Shown: one piece after another, positions 53,211-62,070 of the stretch
How the letters are laid out: every line of letters starts with the position of its first letter
Numbering within the stretch: the stretch's first letter is position 1
Source of the DNA: Duganella sp. Root1480D1
Lineage (GTDB): Bacteria; Pseudomonadota; Gammaproteobacteria; Burkholderiales; Burkholderiaceae_D
Direction of reading: 5' to 3'
Assembly: GCF_001427305.1 (NCBI RefSeq)
Contig: NZ_LMFZ01000001.1
Location: 1,261 to 65,260 of the forward strand
DNA: 64,000 nucleotides
Position numbers and translations under genes: made by a program
Notes under the pieces: generated by a model
Databases searched by the model: none
What the model saw: the letters and a program-made list of their open reading frames with translations, nothing else
What the model was told of the DNA's origin: nothing

Positions 53211-53870
53211 TCAAGCGTAAGAAGCGGCCAGCGCATGCAGCAGCTTGCCCCAGCCGCCAACCAGGGTAAACAGCAGCAGCTTGAGGGGGATGGTGATGGT
53301 TTGCGGGCTCACCTGCTGCATGCCGAGGGCCATCAACAGGTTCGACACCAGCAGGTCGATCACCACGAACGGTATGTAGATCAGGAAGCCGATTTCGTAG
53401 CCTGCCTGCAGCTCCGAAACGACGAAGGCGGGAATCAGGACCAGCAGGTCATTGTTGCGCGCCTGCTTTGCATAGTCCTCCGGCCACAGCTTCTTTGCCG
53501 AAGCCAGGAACAGCTCGCGCTGGTCCGGATTGCCATGCTTGATCATGAACGCGCGCAGCGGTTCAAAGGCATCGATCGCCTTGGCCAGGCCCGGTGGCGT
53601 TTGCGCGTTGGCGGTGGGCGGTGCCGGCTGCGCCATGCGCTGCCCGATCTGCTGGATTGTCGGCGCCATGATGAAGCCGGTCAGCACCAGCGCAATACCG
53701 TAGATCGCCAGCGTTGGCGGCACCTGCTGCACGCCGATGGCGCTGCGCAGGACCAGCATCACCATGGAAAGCTTCAGGAACGATGTCGTCGTCACCACCA
53801 GCAGCGGGATCAGTGCCAGCCCCGCCAGCATCAGCGAGAATGAGACGACGTCCGTCTGCCCGTTCATCAT
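53211..53870 (-). CDS. sctR: T3SS export apparatus protein SctR (HrcR/YscR)
   Basis: A 219-residue protein of the FliP family with four membrane segments. The signature VTTTSFLKLSMVMLVLRSAIGVQQVPP (about 26-52) is followed by LLVLIPAFVVSELQAGYEIGFLIYIPFVVIDLLVSNLLMALGMQQVSP. It forms the pentameric core of the export gate. Its start overlaps sctQ by 4 bp. Confidence 0.96.
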   Translation of the reverse strand: MMNGQTDVVSFSLMLAGLALIPLLVVTTTSFLKLSMVMLVLRSAIGVQQVPPTLAIYGIALVLTGFIMAPTIQQIGQRMAQPAPPTANAQTPPGLAKAIDAFEPLRAFMIKHGNPDQRELFLASAKKLWPEDYAKQARNNDLLVLIPAFVVSELQAGYEIGFLIYIPFVVIDLLVSNLLMALGMQQVSPQTITIPLKLLLFTLVGGWGKLLHALAASYA

Positions 53871-54886
53871 GCCGCGCTCCAGGATGTGATGCGCACGCCC
53901 AGCCTGCCGTCCACGTCCACTGCCTCGCCCCGCCCGAGGTGACGGCCGCCGCAGACAATTGCAATGCTGTCGGCACTGCCCTGGGACAGCTGCAGCACCG
54001 CCCCGCTGGCCAGGCTGCGTAGCTGGCCCAGGCTGAGCTGGAGCGTGCCCAGTTCAAAACTGAGGGCCAGTGGTAGCTGGGCCAGGGCGGCATCATCCAC
54101 GCCGCCCGCATCGTCTTCGCTGTCGTAGTTCAATTGCGTCTCCATGGTGAGAATGGTGAGCAGACCTGGTGCCGCATAGCGTACTTGCGCCTGCGCGCCG
54201 CCCAGCGTCAGGCGGCCCACGCCCTGCGTGTCAAAGAGGGTCCTGTCCGGCAGGAGGATGTCGCCCACGCACAGCTCCTGCAGCGCCGGCGCAGGCAGAT
54301 GGTGGCGCCCCAGGTGGACCGGCAGGGAAATGCGCAGCGCGTGCAACGCATCCAGCGGCTGTGCCTTTGGCTGCCATTCCTGGTGTTCAAGCAGGGCGAG
54401 CCAGGATGCTGGCAATGCGCTGATCCGCGCCCCAGTCATATGTGTGCCGTCGTCAAGGCGCAAGTACAGGGTGGCCAGCTCCATTTCCGCCGGGGGGATG
54501 GCATCGCGCCGCAATGCGCGCATGCTGCCCAACGGCGTTCCCGCCAGGCGCCCGAGCAGCGCGCCATCCATCCACTCGCGCTGCGCCACTGGTGCCGGCG
54601 CTGCCGCCTGCGGGTCGATGCCTGTCAGGCCGTGCAGCAGCGCGGCACCATCTTCCAGGTAGAACATGCCGTGCGGGCTTTCCAGCCCGAGAGTGCCGGC
54701 CCGGGCCTGCTGTTGCGGGCCGGCCGCTGGCCTTCCGGCTTCGAGCAGCAGCGACATGCCGGCAAGGCTGCATCGAAGGCCGCTTGCCACGCGGCGGCTC
54801 AATGCCGCGCTGTTGGCGCCGACCGCATCTTTCTGCAATCGAACGGCCTTCGCATGCGCGGCAGACAGCAACTCCATTTCAGCCAT
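53867..54886 (-). CDS. sctQ: T3SS sorting-platform (C-ring) protein SctQ (HrcQ)
   Basis: A 339-residue undivided SctQ. A poorly conserved N-terminal half is followed by a C-terminal SPOA domain (about 265-339: LPLALSFELGTLQLSLGQLRSLASGAVLQL...RGEAVDVDGRLGVRIT). In P. syringae this protein is split into HrcQa and HrcQb, whereas here it is one gene as in YscQ. An internal start giving a free SPOA product is possible but not evident. It lies 13 bp after sctP. Confidence 0.9.
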   Translation of the reverse strand: MAEMELLSAAHAKAVRLQKDAVGANSAALSRRVASGLRCSLAGMSLLLEAGRPAAGPQQQARAGTLGLESPHGMFYLEDGAALLHGLTGIDPQAAAPAPVAQREWMDGALLGRLAGTPLGSMRALRRDAIPPAEMELATLYLRLDDGTHMTGARISALPASWLALLEHQEWQPKAQPLDALHALRISLPVHLGRHHLPAPALQELCVGDILLPDRTLFDTQGVGRLTLGGAQAQVRYAAPGLLTILTMETQLNYDSEDDAGGVDDAALAQLPLALSFELGTLQLSLGQLRSLASGAVLQLSQGSADSIAIVCGGRHLGRGEAVDVDGRLGVRITSWSAA

Positions 54887-54899
54887 TCCAGCCCTCCGC

Positions 54900-55523
54900 T
54901 TACAGTATGGTCAGGGTCACATCCTTTCCTATACGTCGTTCCAGGTGGGCGCTTAGTTCCTTCTGCTGGCCGCGCAAGCGCTCGGCCAGGACTTTGCTGG
55001 CGGGCTTCAGGTGATAGGCGACTGCGGCCGGGCCGGCATCCACGGCAACAGCCATCGTCGCGCCCCCTGGCAGCTGAACTTCAAAAATGCCGCTGCAGTC
55101 TCCCGCGGGGAGCACGGCTACGATGTCCTGCGCATCGAACATCCCCGCGCTTGCCGGCGCCGCGCCGGGTGCCATCGGCTCAGCATCGCCTTGCCCTGTC
55201 CCCTCGCCGCCGTTGCCTCCCTCTCGTCCGTCGCCTCCGCCATTCGTGCAGGCTAGCAAGGCCCCAAGATCTTCCGGCTGCTGCTCGCGTACAGGATTGG
55301 GCACCGCACGCACCGTCCGCGCCGGCTCGGCATGTGCGGAGGCCGGCGGTTTGCAAAGCGTCCGCACCGGCGGCCTTGGCGGAACCTGTGCCGCTGTCGC
55401 GGGCGGCTTCGCGGTCGCGGTAGCAAAGCGCCAGCCCGGCTGCTGTCCCGGCCGCGTATTCGGCTCGCCTGGCAGCAGTCCGTCCAGCCAGCGACCCGGC
55501 AAAGCCGGAGGCAGCCGGTTCAT
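54900..55523 (-). CDS. sctP: T3SS needle-length/switch protein SctP (HrpP)
   Basis: A 207-residue protein with a Pro/Ala-rich N-terminal half (about 1-110). The compact C-terminal domain (DIVAVLPAGDCSGIFEVQLPGGATMAVAVDAGPAAVAYHLKPAS... LERRIGKDVTLTIL) resembles the substrate-specificity-switch domain of HrpP/YscP. It controls needle length and, with SctU, the substrate switch. The call rests on this C-terminal pattern and on the N-O-P-Q gene order. It overlaps sctO by 4 bp. Confidence 0.8.
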   Translation of the reverse strand: MNRLPPALPGRWLDGLLPGEPNTRPGQQPGWRFATATAKPPATAAQVPPRPPVRTLCKPPASAHAEPARTVRAVPNPVREQQPEDLGALLACTNGGGDGREGGNGGEGTGQGDAEPMAPGAAPASAGMFDAQDIVAVLPAGDCSGIFEVQLPGGATMAVAVDAGPAAVAYHLKPASKVLAERLRGQQKELSAHLERRIGKDVTLTIL

Positions 55524-55996
55524 TCGCTCTCCCCGGCTTGCCTTCTCAAGGCTTTCAGCTCATCGCGCATGATGCCAAGCTTCTCCTGCTGCCGCTGGGC
55601 GCGCCGCGCTTCGGCCAGCGCCTCGAAAAAGCGCGCCCCGGCAAGACGGGAGGTCCGCACCGCTTCCTGGCAGCGCAAATTCAGGCTGGCAGCTTCCTCC
55701 TTCATGCGCGCATGGCGTGCCTTGGCAACGTGGAACTGGCCCGTGGTGATCGTCATCCGCAGGAACTGGGCGCGCGATTCCAGCCAGAACTGCGCCGCCT
55801 TCTGCATCGCCTCACGCTTGCGCAACTTATAGTCGTGCAGCGCCTGGCGGCTGGCCCGCCAATTCTCGCGGGCGCTGCTGCGCTCCCGTTCAAGGCGCCC
55901 CAGCCTTTGCTTGCGCACGTACAGCAGCTGGTCCAGGCTGCGGTCCGGCCGTTTGGGCTCGGCTACTTCGGTCACTTCACGCCTGCTGCGCCTCAT
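55520..55996 (-). CDS. sctO: T3SS stalk protein SctO (HrpO)
   Basis: A 158-residue, almost entirely helical, Arg/Lys/Glu-rich protein (LLYVRKQRLGRLERERSSARENWRASRQALHDY... ALAEARRAQRQQEKLG), i.e. an antiparallel coiled coil like FliJ/YscO. It connects the SctN ATPase to SctV and recycles chaperones. It overlaps sctN and sctP by 4 bp each. Confidence 0.85.
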   Translation of the reverse strand: MRRSRREVTEVAEPKRPDRSLDQLLYVRKQRLGRLERERSSARENWRASRQALHDYKLRKREAMQKAAQFWLESRAQFLRMTITTGQFHVAKARHARMKEEAASLNLRCQEAVRTSRLAGARFFEALAEARRAQRQQEKLGIMRDELKALRRQAGESE

Positions 55997-57357
55997 GCCT
56001 GCATTCCCATCAAGGTATCAAGCGTTTCCTGGAACGGCGTGCCGGTGCCGCTGCCGGTGTACTGGCGCAGGAACTCAAGTTGCGCAGGGCGCAGTTGCAT
56101 GGCGCGGTCGGCCACCGGGTCGGCACCCGGCTGGTATTCGCCAAGGCGTATCAGCAGCTCCATTTCCTGATAGCGCGACAGCAGTTCCCGGAACTGCCCG
56201 GCAGCGGCGCGGTGTTCGCGCGTCGTCACATTGCTCATCACGCGGCTGATGCTCGCCAATACGTCGATGGCCGGGTAATGGCCCTGCTCCGCCAGCTTGC
56301 GCGTCAGCAGGATGTGTCCATCCAGCAGTGACTTCGCCTCGTCGCCGATCGGGTCGGAAGCCGATTCGCCGTCGACCAGCACCGTGTACATGGCGGTGAT
56401 CGCCCCTTCGGGCGTGCTGCCGGCGCGCTCGATCAGGCGCGGCAGCATGGTGTAGACCGACGGCGTAAAGCCCCCGCGCGCCGGCGGTTCGCCCGCCGCC
56501 AGGCCGATCTCGCGCTGGGCCCGGGCAAAGCGGGTCAGCGAATCGACCAGCAGCAGCACCTGTTTGCCGCGCGCCCGGAATGCTTCGGCAATTGCTGTGG
56601 CGGTGAAGGCAGCGCGCGCCCGTTCCATCGACGTGCGGTCCGAAGTGGCACAAACGATGACGGTCTTGCGCACCAGTTCTTCATCGAGCTCGTGCTCCAG
56701 GAATTCATTCAGCTCGCGTCCCCGTTCACCAATCAGGCCGAAAACGATCGCTTCGGCCTGGCAGCCGCGCGCGATAGCTGCCATCAGCGTAGTCTTGCCG
56801 CAACCTGGCCCGGCGAATACGCCGATGCGCTGCCCAAGCCCCATGGTCAGCATGCCGTCGATGGCTCGCACGCCGGTAGGCAGGGGCGTGACGATGCGCG
56901 GGCGCTCCACCGCCTGGGGAGCATCGCGAATCACCGGCACCGTGCAACGCCAGGTGCCGGCCACGCCGCTGGCGGCGGGCGCGCGGAACATCTGCCGGCC
57001 GAATCCGTCAAGCACGCTGCCAAACAGGTGGTCGCCCACCTCGATCGTATGCGCGTGCCGCAAGGGTTCGATGACCGTACTGCTGGATACTCCTTCCAGC
57101 GGGCTGAGTGCCGACAGCACGGCGCAACGCTCGGTGAAACCCACCACCTCCGCCAGCATGGGCGCGCCGCCGCGCTGCTGGTCATACAGATGGCATAGCT
57201 CACCGATTTTCACTGGCGGCATATGTGCTTCGATCAGGGTGCCCAGCACCTGCGCCACCTTGCCGCGGCTGGAGAAACCGGGATGTGGCGGCAGTTGCGC
57301 GCTCCATGCGGGAATCGCATCGCGCATCTGCTGCAGGTTTGCGTCGATTCCCGTCAC
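55993..57357 (-). CDS. sctN: T3SS ATPase SctN (HrcN/YscN)
   Basis: A 454-residue F1-beta-like ATPase. Walker A is GPGCGKTTL (about 178-186). The Walker B strand QVLLLVDSLTRFARAQREIGLAAGEPPARGGFTPSVYTMLPRLIERAG is diagnostic for flagellar/T3SS ATPases. It unfolds and detaches chaperones from substrates at the sorting platform. Full family length; overlaps sctD and sctO by 4 bp. Confidence 0.97.
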   Translation of the reverse strand: MTGIDANLQQMRDAIPAWSAQLPPHPGFSSRGKVAQVLGTLIEAHMPPVKIGELCHLYDQQRGGAPMLAEVVGFTERCAVLSALSPLEGVSSSTVIEPLRHAHTIEVGDHLFGSVLDGFGRQMFRAPAASGVAGTWRCTVPVIRDAPQAVERPRIVTPLPTGVRAIDGMLTMGLGQRIGVFAGPGCGKTTLMAAIARGCQAEAIVFGLIGERGRELNEFLEHELDEELVRKTVIVCATSDRTSMERARAAFTATAIAEAFRARGKQVLLLVDSLTRFARAQREIGLAAGEPPARGGFTPSVYTMLPRLIERAGSTPEGAITAMYTVLVDGESASDPIGDEAKSLLDGHILLTRKLAEQGHYPAIDVLASISRVMSNVTTREHRAAAGQFRELLSRYQEMELLIRLGEYQPGADPVADRAMQLRPAQLEFLRQYTGSGTGTPFQETLDTLMGMQA

Positions 57358-58325
57358 CAGCGCACCTCGATCGGTTCGCGCCCGGTGAAAGTGATGCGAT
57401 TGCCGTCGATGGCGGTCAGGCGCACACCCTTGTATTCGTCGCCGGGATAGAGGCGCTGGCCGTCTGTGGTGACGATGCTGGCCTGGTTGCCCGTCACCAG
57501 TTGCTGGATCTGGAACGGCAGCAGGCTATCGGCGCCGCCCAGCTGCACGTCAATCGGGAACTCGATATGGTTAGCCTTCACGAAGTCGGCCAGGATGCGC
57601 CGGAAACGCAGGGTTTCTTCCTCGTCGAGCGCCCCTTTCAGGCGCCAGGAGCCTTCATCAAGCTGCAGGTCGAAGCGGCGCAGCATGTCGACGTCGGCCA
57701 GGCGCTTGCGAAAGGCCTGGGCAAGGGCCGCTGGCGCAAGCGTGGACACTGGCGGAACGGCGGCCAGCGGGATGGGTGCTGCCGGCATGGCCGGCGCCGG
57801 CGCCGACCTGGCGCTGAAAGCCAGCGATGCAACGCCTGCCAGCACGGTGCCAGCAGCCAGCGGCACCCACATGGCGCGGCTGCGCCGCCTGCCGCGTTTG
57901 GCGGGCGATGGAAGCGGCTCCTGCGCCGACGCAGGCGCGTGCCGGCCTTCGCCCGCGGCGGTATCGCCCGATGCCGCGGCCGCCGCGCCAGCAGGAGGCT
58001 GCGGTGGCTCCATCCACGGCGCCGCCGCCTCTGAAATGCCAATCCATACCGCTCCGATGCGCGCGCAGTCGCCAGGTGCGAGGACGTGTTCTTCCTGCTC
58101 CGTGTCCGAGTCTGCGCTGCGTACACTTCCCTCCAGCGCCGCCAGCAGCCAGCGATCGCCGTCATGGCGCAGCGTGGCATGGCGTCCGGCCACGCCTGGG
58201 TCCAGCAACACCACGTCAGCATCGTCGCTGGCGCCGATCACATAGCGCTCGCCGCCCAGCGGCAGGCTGGCGCCGCGATGCAGGCCGCTCAGTATCCTCA
58301 GTTCCAGCCCGGATTGTTCGCCCAT
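57354..58325 (-). CDS. sctD: T3SS inner-ring protein SctD (HrpQ/YscD)
   Basis: A 323-residue bitopic protein. An N-terminal FHA-like cytoplasmic domain (about 5-95: LRILSGLHRGASLPLGGERYVIGASDDADVVLLDPGVAGRHATL), a Pro/Ala linker, one membrane helix (ALWVPL-like segment near 160-185) and a periplasmic domain follow (LADVDMLRRFDLQLDEGSWRLKGALDEEE). It forms the outer part of the inner-membrane ring. ATG at 58325 follows GGAGGTGAAG. A perfect hrp box lies 45 nt upstream. Confidence 0.93.
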   Translation of the reverse strand: MGEQSGLELRILSGLHRGASLPLGGERYVIGASDDADVVLLDPGVAGRHATLRHDGDRWLLAALEGSVRSADSDTEQEEHVLAPGDCARIGAVWIGISEAAAPWMEPPQPPAGAAAAASGDTAAGEGRHAPASAQEPLPSPAKRGRRRSRAMWVPLAAGTVLAGVASLAFSARSAPAPAMPAAPIPLAAVPPVSTLAPAALAQAFRKRLADVDMLRRFDLQLDEGSWRLKGALDEEETLRFRRILADFVKANHIEFPIDVQLGGADSLLPFQIQQLVTGNQASIVTTDGQRLYPGDEYKGVRLTAIDGNRITFTGREPIEVRW

Positions 58326-58370
58326 GTCTTCACCTCCACAGTTAGCGGCGCCTGGATCGCGCCGCAACAA

Positions 58371-58399
58371 TGAGTGGCTGGCGCACGCCACCCGGTTCC
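58371..58399 (-). promoter_or_regulatory. hrp box upstream of sctD
   Basis: On the minus strand: GGAACC-N16-CCACTCA, perfect in both halves. It starts 5 nt after the sctV TAG and ends 45 nt before the sctD ATG. Confidence 0.88.
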
Positions 58400-58404
58400 G
58401 AAAT

Positions 58405-60495
58405 CTATGCCTCGATCATGCCTACCGGCTGGATCCTCAGGTGCTGGGTCAACTCGGAGAATGCAAACACCGGCACCGAAAAGAACTCTTCCTCAATCAG
58501 CTTGCGCACGGAGCGGCGGATGTCTGCCGCCGTCACCAGCACCGGCGGCGCCACCGGCGAAGACACGCTGTGCGACAGCTCACCCAGGCGGTCAAGAATC
58601 ATTTGCTCGGTCTCGGGATCGATGTCGAGATAGCTTCCCTGGCTGGTCTGGCGCATGGCGTTGCGCAGCAAGTCTTCCAATTCCGGCGACAGCAGGATCA
58701 CCTCGATCAAGCCGTTGCGCGCCACTTCAAAGCACAATTGCCGCTTCAGTGCCAGGCGCACATAGTCGGCGATCACGTCCGGATCGCGCTCCTTGGGCGC
58801 CCAATCCAGCGTGGTTTCAAGCAGCAGGCGCGCATTGCGCAAGGAGACGCCCTCCCGGGTCAGGCGCTGCACCACCTCCGTCAGGCGCGGCAAGGTCAGG
58901 GTCTTGTTGACCTCCTTGCCCAGTTCCGGATAGCGCCGCTCTGCCCAGCGCGTGAAGCGGATCACTTCATTGACGCCGACGAACATCTGGCAATTGCGCA
59001 GCATCTCGACCTCGATATCCGCCCCGCATATCGCCTCCCAGCGCTGGTACTGCACGCCCGCCCCCGCCAGCGCGGCCTCGTCGTCGATGCGCACCCAGGT
59101 TCGCCGGCGCCGCGAGCCGGCAACCTGGGCCTCGACGGCCGTGAAGCCCAGCTCCTGCAGGCGCCCCGCCGCCTCCTGGGTTGCGCCCCAGCCGAGGCGG
59201 ATCTCTTCATCGATCAGCGGCACCTCGGCCATCAGGAAATGCACTCGCCCGTCCGGGATCGAATGGTGGTATTCGAATTCGATAGGTTTCAGGTCCGGGA
59301 TGCCGCGCCGCTCCAGCATGCCATTGCGCATGACGCGCACTGCCACGCGGATGGTTTCCGCTTCCGGCGAATCGCGCATCGATTCCGGCATGCGCAGGAT
59401 GAAGGGCGTGGTGGCAGAAAAATTGGTCAGGTCGACGATGCTGGCATTCTGCCGCTCCTTCTCTTGCGCAGCCCTCTCTTTTTCGGCATCGGCCAGCGGC
59501 TTGAGCATGCCGATCACGCCAGCCGCCGCCAGGCCCAGTGCCAGCGTCAGGAATACCATTGTCGGCATGCCGGGAATGGCGCTGAACAGCAGCATGATGG
59601 CGGCCGTGGTCAGCAAGGCCTTGGGTTCCTTGAACAGCTCCCCCACGATGTCCTGGCCGATATTGCTCTCTTCGCCCTCCTCGCCTGCCCCGCTCACGCG
59701 CGTGGTGATCATGCCCGCGCCGAGGGAAATCAGCAGTGCCGGGATTTGCGCGATCAGGGCATCGCCGATGGTCAGGATGGAATACACCTGCATTGCCTGC
59801 GACGCTTCCATGCCCCGCTGCACGATGCCGATCGAAATGCCGCCCACCAGGTTGATCGCCACGATGCAGATCCCCGCAATGGCATCGCCCTTGACGAACT
59901 TCATGGCGCCATCCATGGCGCCGTGCAATTGGCTCTCCTGCCCCAGCTTGGCGCGTTTTTCCTTGGCCTCCTCCGCCGTCAGGATACCGGCCCTCAAATC
60001 GCTGTCGATCGACATCTGCTTGCCCGGCATCGCGTCGAGGGAGAAGCGGGCCGATACTTCCGACACGCGCTCGGAACCTTTGGTGATGACGATGAACTGC
60101 ACCACCGTCAGGATCAGGAAAATCACCAGGCCGACCACCAGGTTGCCGCCCACCACAAAATTGCCGAAGGTCTCAACGATATGGCCGGCATCCGCTTCCA
60201 GCAGGATCAGGCGCGTAGTTGATACCGAAATCGCCAGCCGGAACAAGGTCGTCAGCAGCAGCACCGCGGGGAAGGTGGAAAATGCCGTCGGCCCCGGCAT
60301 ATACATGGCAACGATCACGATCAGCGCCGAGGCGCCAAGGCTGCAGGCGATCAGGATGTCCAGCAGCCACACCGGCATCGGCAAGGCCAGCATGAAGACG
60401 ATGCCGATCACCAGGCCGGCGGCCAGCAACTCCGCACGCTTGGCCACCTTGGCGGCAATCCCGTTCAGGAACAAGACGAAAGCCATCGATTGCAT
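58405..60495 (-). CDS. sctV: T3SS export gate protein SctV (HrcV/YscV)
   Basis: A 696-residue FHIPEP-family protein with about eight membrane helices in residues 15-320. The family signature is RFSLDAMPGKQMSIDSDLRAG (about 150-170). A cytoplasmic domain forms the nonameric ring (about 345-696). It receives chaperone-substrate complexes and drives export with the proton motive force. It is preceded by YscX/YscY-like genes, partners of SctV in the Ysc family. The ATG at 60495 is 12 bp after the YscY-like stop. Confidence 0.97.
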   Translation of the reverse strand: MQSMAFVLFLNGIAAKVAKRAELLAAGLVIGIVFMLALPMPVWLLDILIACSLGASALIVIVAMYMPGPTAFSTFPAVLLLTTLFRLAISVSTTRLILLEADAGHIVETFGNFVVGGNLVVGLVIFLILTVVQFIVITKGSERVSEVSARFSLDAMPGKQMSIDSDLRAGILTAEEAKEKRAKLGQESQLHGAMDGAMKFVKGDAIAGICIVAINLVGGISIGIVQRGMEASQAMQVYSILTIGDALIAQIPALLISLGAGMITTRVSGAGEEGEESNIGQDIVGELFKEPKALLTTAAIMLLFSAIPGMPTMVFLTLALGLAAAGVIGMLKPLADAEKERAAQEKERQNASIVDLTNFSATTPFILRMPESMRDSPEAETIRVAVRVMRNGMLERRGIPDLKPIEFEYHHSIPDGRVHFLMAEVPLIDEEIRLGWGATQEAAGRLQELGFTAVEAQVAGSRRRRTWVRIDDEAALAGAGVQYQRWEAICGADIEVEMLRNCQMFVGVNEVIRFTRWAERRYPELGKEVNKTLTLPRLTEVVQRLTREGVSLRNARLLLETTLDWAPKERDPDVIADYVRLALKRQLCFEVARNGLIEVILLSPELEDLLRNAMRQTSQGSYLDIDPETEQMILDRLGELSHSVSSPVAPPVLVTAADIRRSVRKLIEEEFFSVPVFAFSELTQHLRIQPVGMIEA

Positions 60496-60507
60496 GCTAT
60501 GTTTTCC

Positions 60508-60777
60508 TTATGCAGGCTGGCGCCGGGCGATCAGCTCCAGGCAGGGTTGCGAGCCGAATGCCTTGCGCAATTCGGCCAGGTCGGCTGGCATGCCTAGTTC
60601 CGTCGCCGCATAACCGGCAAGGAGCAGCAGGTTCTTTTCACCGGGCCAGAGTTCCAGGCATGCGCTGGCCAGCGCATGGGCTTCTTCATGCTGCAAGGCG
60701 CCGATGTGGCCCCAAACCAGCCCGATCGCCGCACTCAATTCCTCTGCCATCGCGGCCTTAGTGCTGCGCAGTTTCAT
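60508..60777 (-). CDS. YscY-like small TPR-type T3SS chaperone
   Basis: An 89-residue all-helical protein with a TPR-like pattern (IGLVWGHIGALQHEEAHALASACLELWPGEKNLLLLAGYAATELG). In the Ysc family YscY is a small TPR chaperone of YscX encoded just before yscV, and this gene has the same position. YscY is somewhat longer (about 114 aa). It overlaps the upstream YscX-like gene by 20 bp. The family call is by fold pattern and position. Confidence 0.65.
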   Translation of the reverse strand: MKLRSTKAAMAEELSAAIGLVWGHIGALQHEEAHALASACLELWPGEKNLLLLAGYAATELGMPADLAELRKAFGSQPCLELIARRQPA

Positions 60778-61213
60778 CCTGGTCTCCTCCCGCGGTCTGC
60801 AATGCCCGATCCGGTTCGGCGTCGCTGCGCCGCATCTGCTGCCAGCGCAGCCGCAACTGGACGGCCGTTTCCACTACCTGCACGGCGCGCAGGCCGGGGC
60901 CGCGCTCCTCCAACGGAACCTTCAGCGCCTGGTCGATCAGCATTTTTTGCAGCCCGCGCAGCGATGGCAAGGGATTGCCGCGCCAGACCGGATTGTCGAA
61001 ACTGAGCTCAGGCCCCACGGCCTGGGCCAGCATCTCCAGCTTCGGGTCGGCACTCAGCACCGGCGGCGGCAGCGACAGCGCTTCTTCGACGGGAAGCAGC
61101 AATGGCCGCGATTTGACCGACTGCAGCGAGGGCGCCAGGCTGTGGATTTCGCCGGCATCGGCCAAGCCCTGCAAGCCGAGGCCTGCAGCATCGTTCAGGC
61201 GTGTATTGATCAC
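60758..61213 (-). CDS. YscX-like T3SS early substrate
   Basis: A 151-residue protein with a GTG start at 61213 overlapping the upstream TGA (GTGA). The N-terminal half is Leu/Pro-rich and loosely ordered (SLAPSLQSVKSRPLLLPVEEALSLPPPV). The C-terminal half contains FDNPVWRGNPLPSLRGLQKMLIDQAL and a helix. YscX in Yersinia is a small exported protein that pairs with YscY and SctV, with a similar Pro-containing centre. Position between SycN-like and YscY-like genes supports the call, but similarity is weak by eye. Confidence 0.55.
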   Translation of the reverse strand: MINTRLNDAAGLGLQGLADAGEIHSLAPSLQSVKSRPLLLPVEEALSLPPPVLSADPKLEMLAQAVGPELSFDNPVWRGNPLPSLRGLQKMLIDQALKVPLEERGPGLRAVQVVETAVQLRLRWQQMRRSDAEPDRALQTAGGDQDETAQH

Positions 61214-61545
61214 AGTAGCAACTCCTCTGCCGCCAGCCATTCATTGTCCTCCAGCCCATGCGACTCGCTGTCGCTGCAACGGCGCACCAGGTACCAGCTG
61301 CCGTCGGCGAAAAGCGCCGGCAACCATGCACCGAAGCGCCGCAAGTCGGCGCCGCGCCGGCGCAGAAGGGTCTCCGCCCGCAGCGGCTGTTGACCCGGTG
61401 CGCTTGCGCCAAGCGCCAGCAGGACGCCGTGTTCCAGCGGATAGACCAACAGCTGTGCGCCGCCGGCCAGCGACGCCGTGGCCACGGCATTGTGCAGCCT
61501 TGCCTGCGCAGCCAGTTGCATGTACATTTCGTTCATTTCTTTCAT
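61210..61545 (-). CDS. SycN-like class I T3SS chaperone
   Basis: A 111-residue protein of the small-chaperone type: helix (EMYMQLAAQARLHN), strand pairs (LAGGAQLLVYPLEHGVLLALGASA; ADGSWYLVRRCS) and an acidic C-terminal helix (NEWLAAEELLL). In Yersinia, SycN with YscB escorts YopN; here it follows YopN- and TyeA-like genes in the same order. Start at 61545 after GGGAGGCAGGCA overlaps the TyeA-like stop (ATGA). Confidence 0.65.
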   Translation of the reverse strand: MKEMNEMYMQLAAQARLHNAVATASLAGGAQLLVYPLEHGVLLALGASAPGQQPLRAETLLRRRGADLRRFGAWLPALFADGSWYLVRRCSDSESHGLEDNEWLAAEELLL

Positions 61546-62057
61546 TGCCTGCCTCCCATGGCCGCGCGCTCTCCCCTGGCCCGCGCCGCGATGCTGTCGC
61601 GCCATTCCTGTTCGCGCCGTTCGGCCTTGCCCGGCAACAGCGGAAGTTCGGACTGCGCGGCCTCGGCCTGCCGCAGCAATTCGTCGAGCAGCTCGCGCCG
61701 GGTCCCCAGCTTGTCGGCTGCCCACAGGGTGGCAGGCAACGCTTCCATCGCGATGCGAAGCAGCGACCATGCCCTGCCGCGCGCCGCAGCAGGCAGCGGC
61801 TTCACGTCGCCCAACTGGGCCATCAGCGCGACTGCCTTGGCCTTGCCCCATCCGGTTTCCGCAGCCGTCAGCAGCTGAACCGCCAGTTCCGGTACGTCCG
61901 GTTGCGCCACCAGCGCAGCCTGGTCCGCCAGGTCGCGCCGCAGCGCTTCGGCGATATCGAACACCGACCTGACCACGGTGAAGGCTTTCGCATCCGACAT
62001 CGTCAACCAGTAGCGGCCCAAGTTGCGCTCCGGGTTTCGCCGCAAATCCGCTCCCAT
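61542..62057 (-). CDS. TyeA-like gatekeeper partner
   Basis: A 171-residue helical protein. Its middle (LADQAALVAQPDVPELAVQLLTAAETGWGKAKAVALMAQLG..., then LRIAMEALPATLWAADKLGTRRELLDELL) has the features of TyeA/C-terminal SctW domains (LP.LW block). TyeA itself is about 92 residues, so this one has extensions on both sides, including an Arg-rich C-terminus. It encodes separately what is one polypeptide in HrpJ/MxiC. ATG at 62057 has GGGAGGGCGTC upstream. Confidence 0.65.
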   Translation of the reverse strand: MGADLRRNPERNLGRYWLTMSDAKAFTVVRSVFDIAEALRRDLADQAALVAQPDVPELAVQLLTAAETGWGKAKAVALMAQLGDVKPLPAAARGRAWSLLRIAMEALPATLWAADKLGTRRELLDELLRQAEAAQSELPLLPGKAERREQEWRDSIAARARGERAAMGGRQ

Positions 62058-62070
62058 GACGCCCTCCCTC

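Noticed and set aside
58324..60613. Long plus-strand open frames opposite sctV
   Set aside because: Antisense of a strongly conserved gene; composition is non-protein-like.
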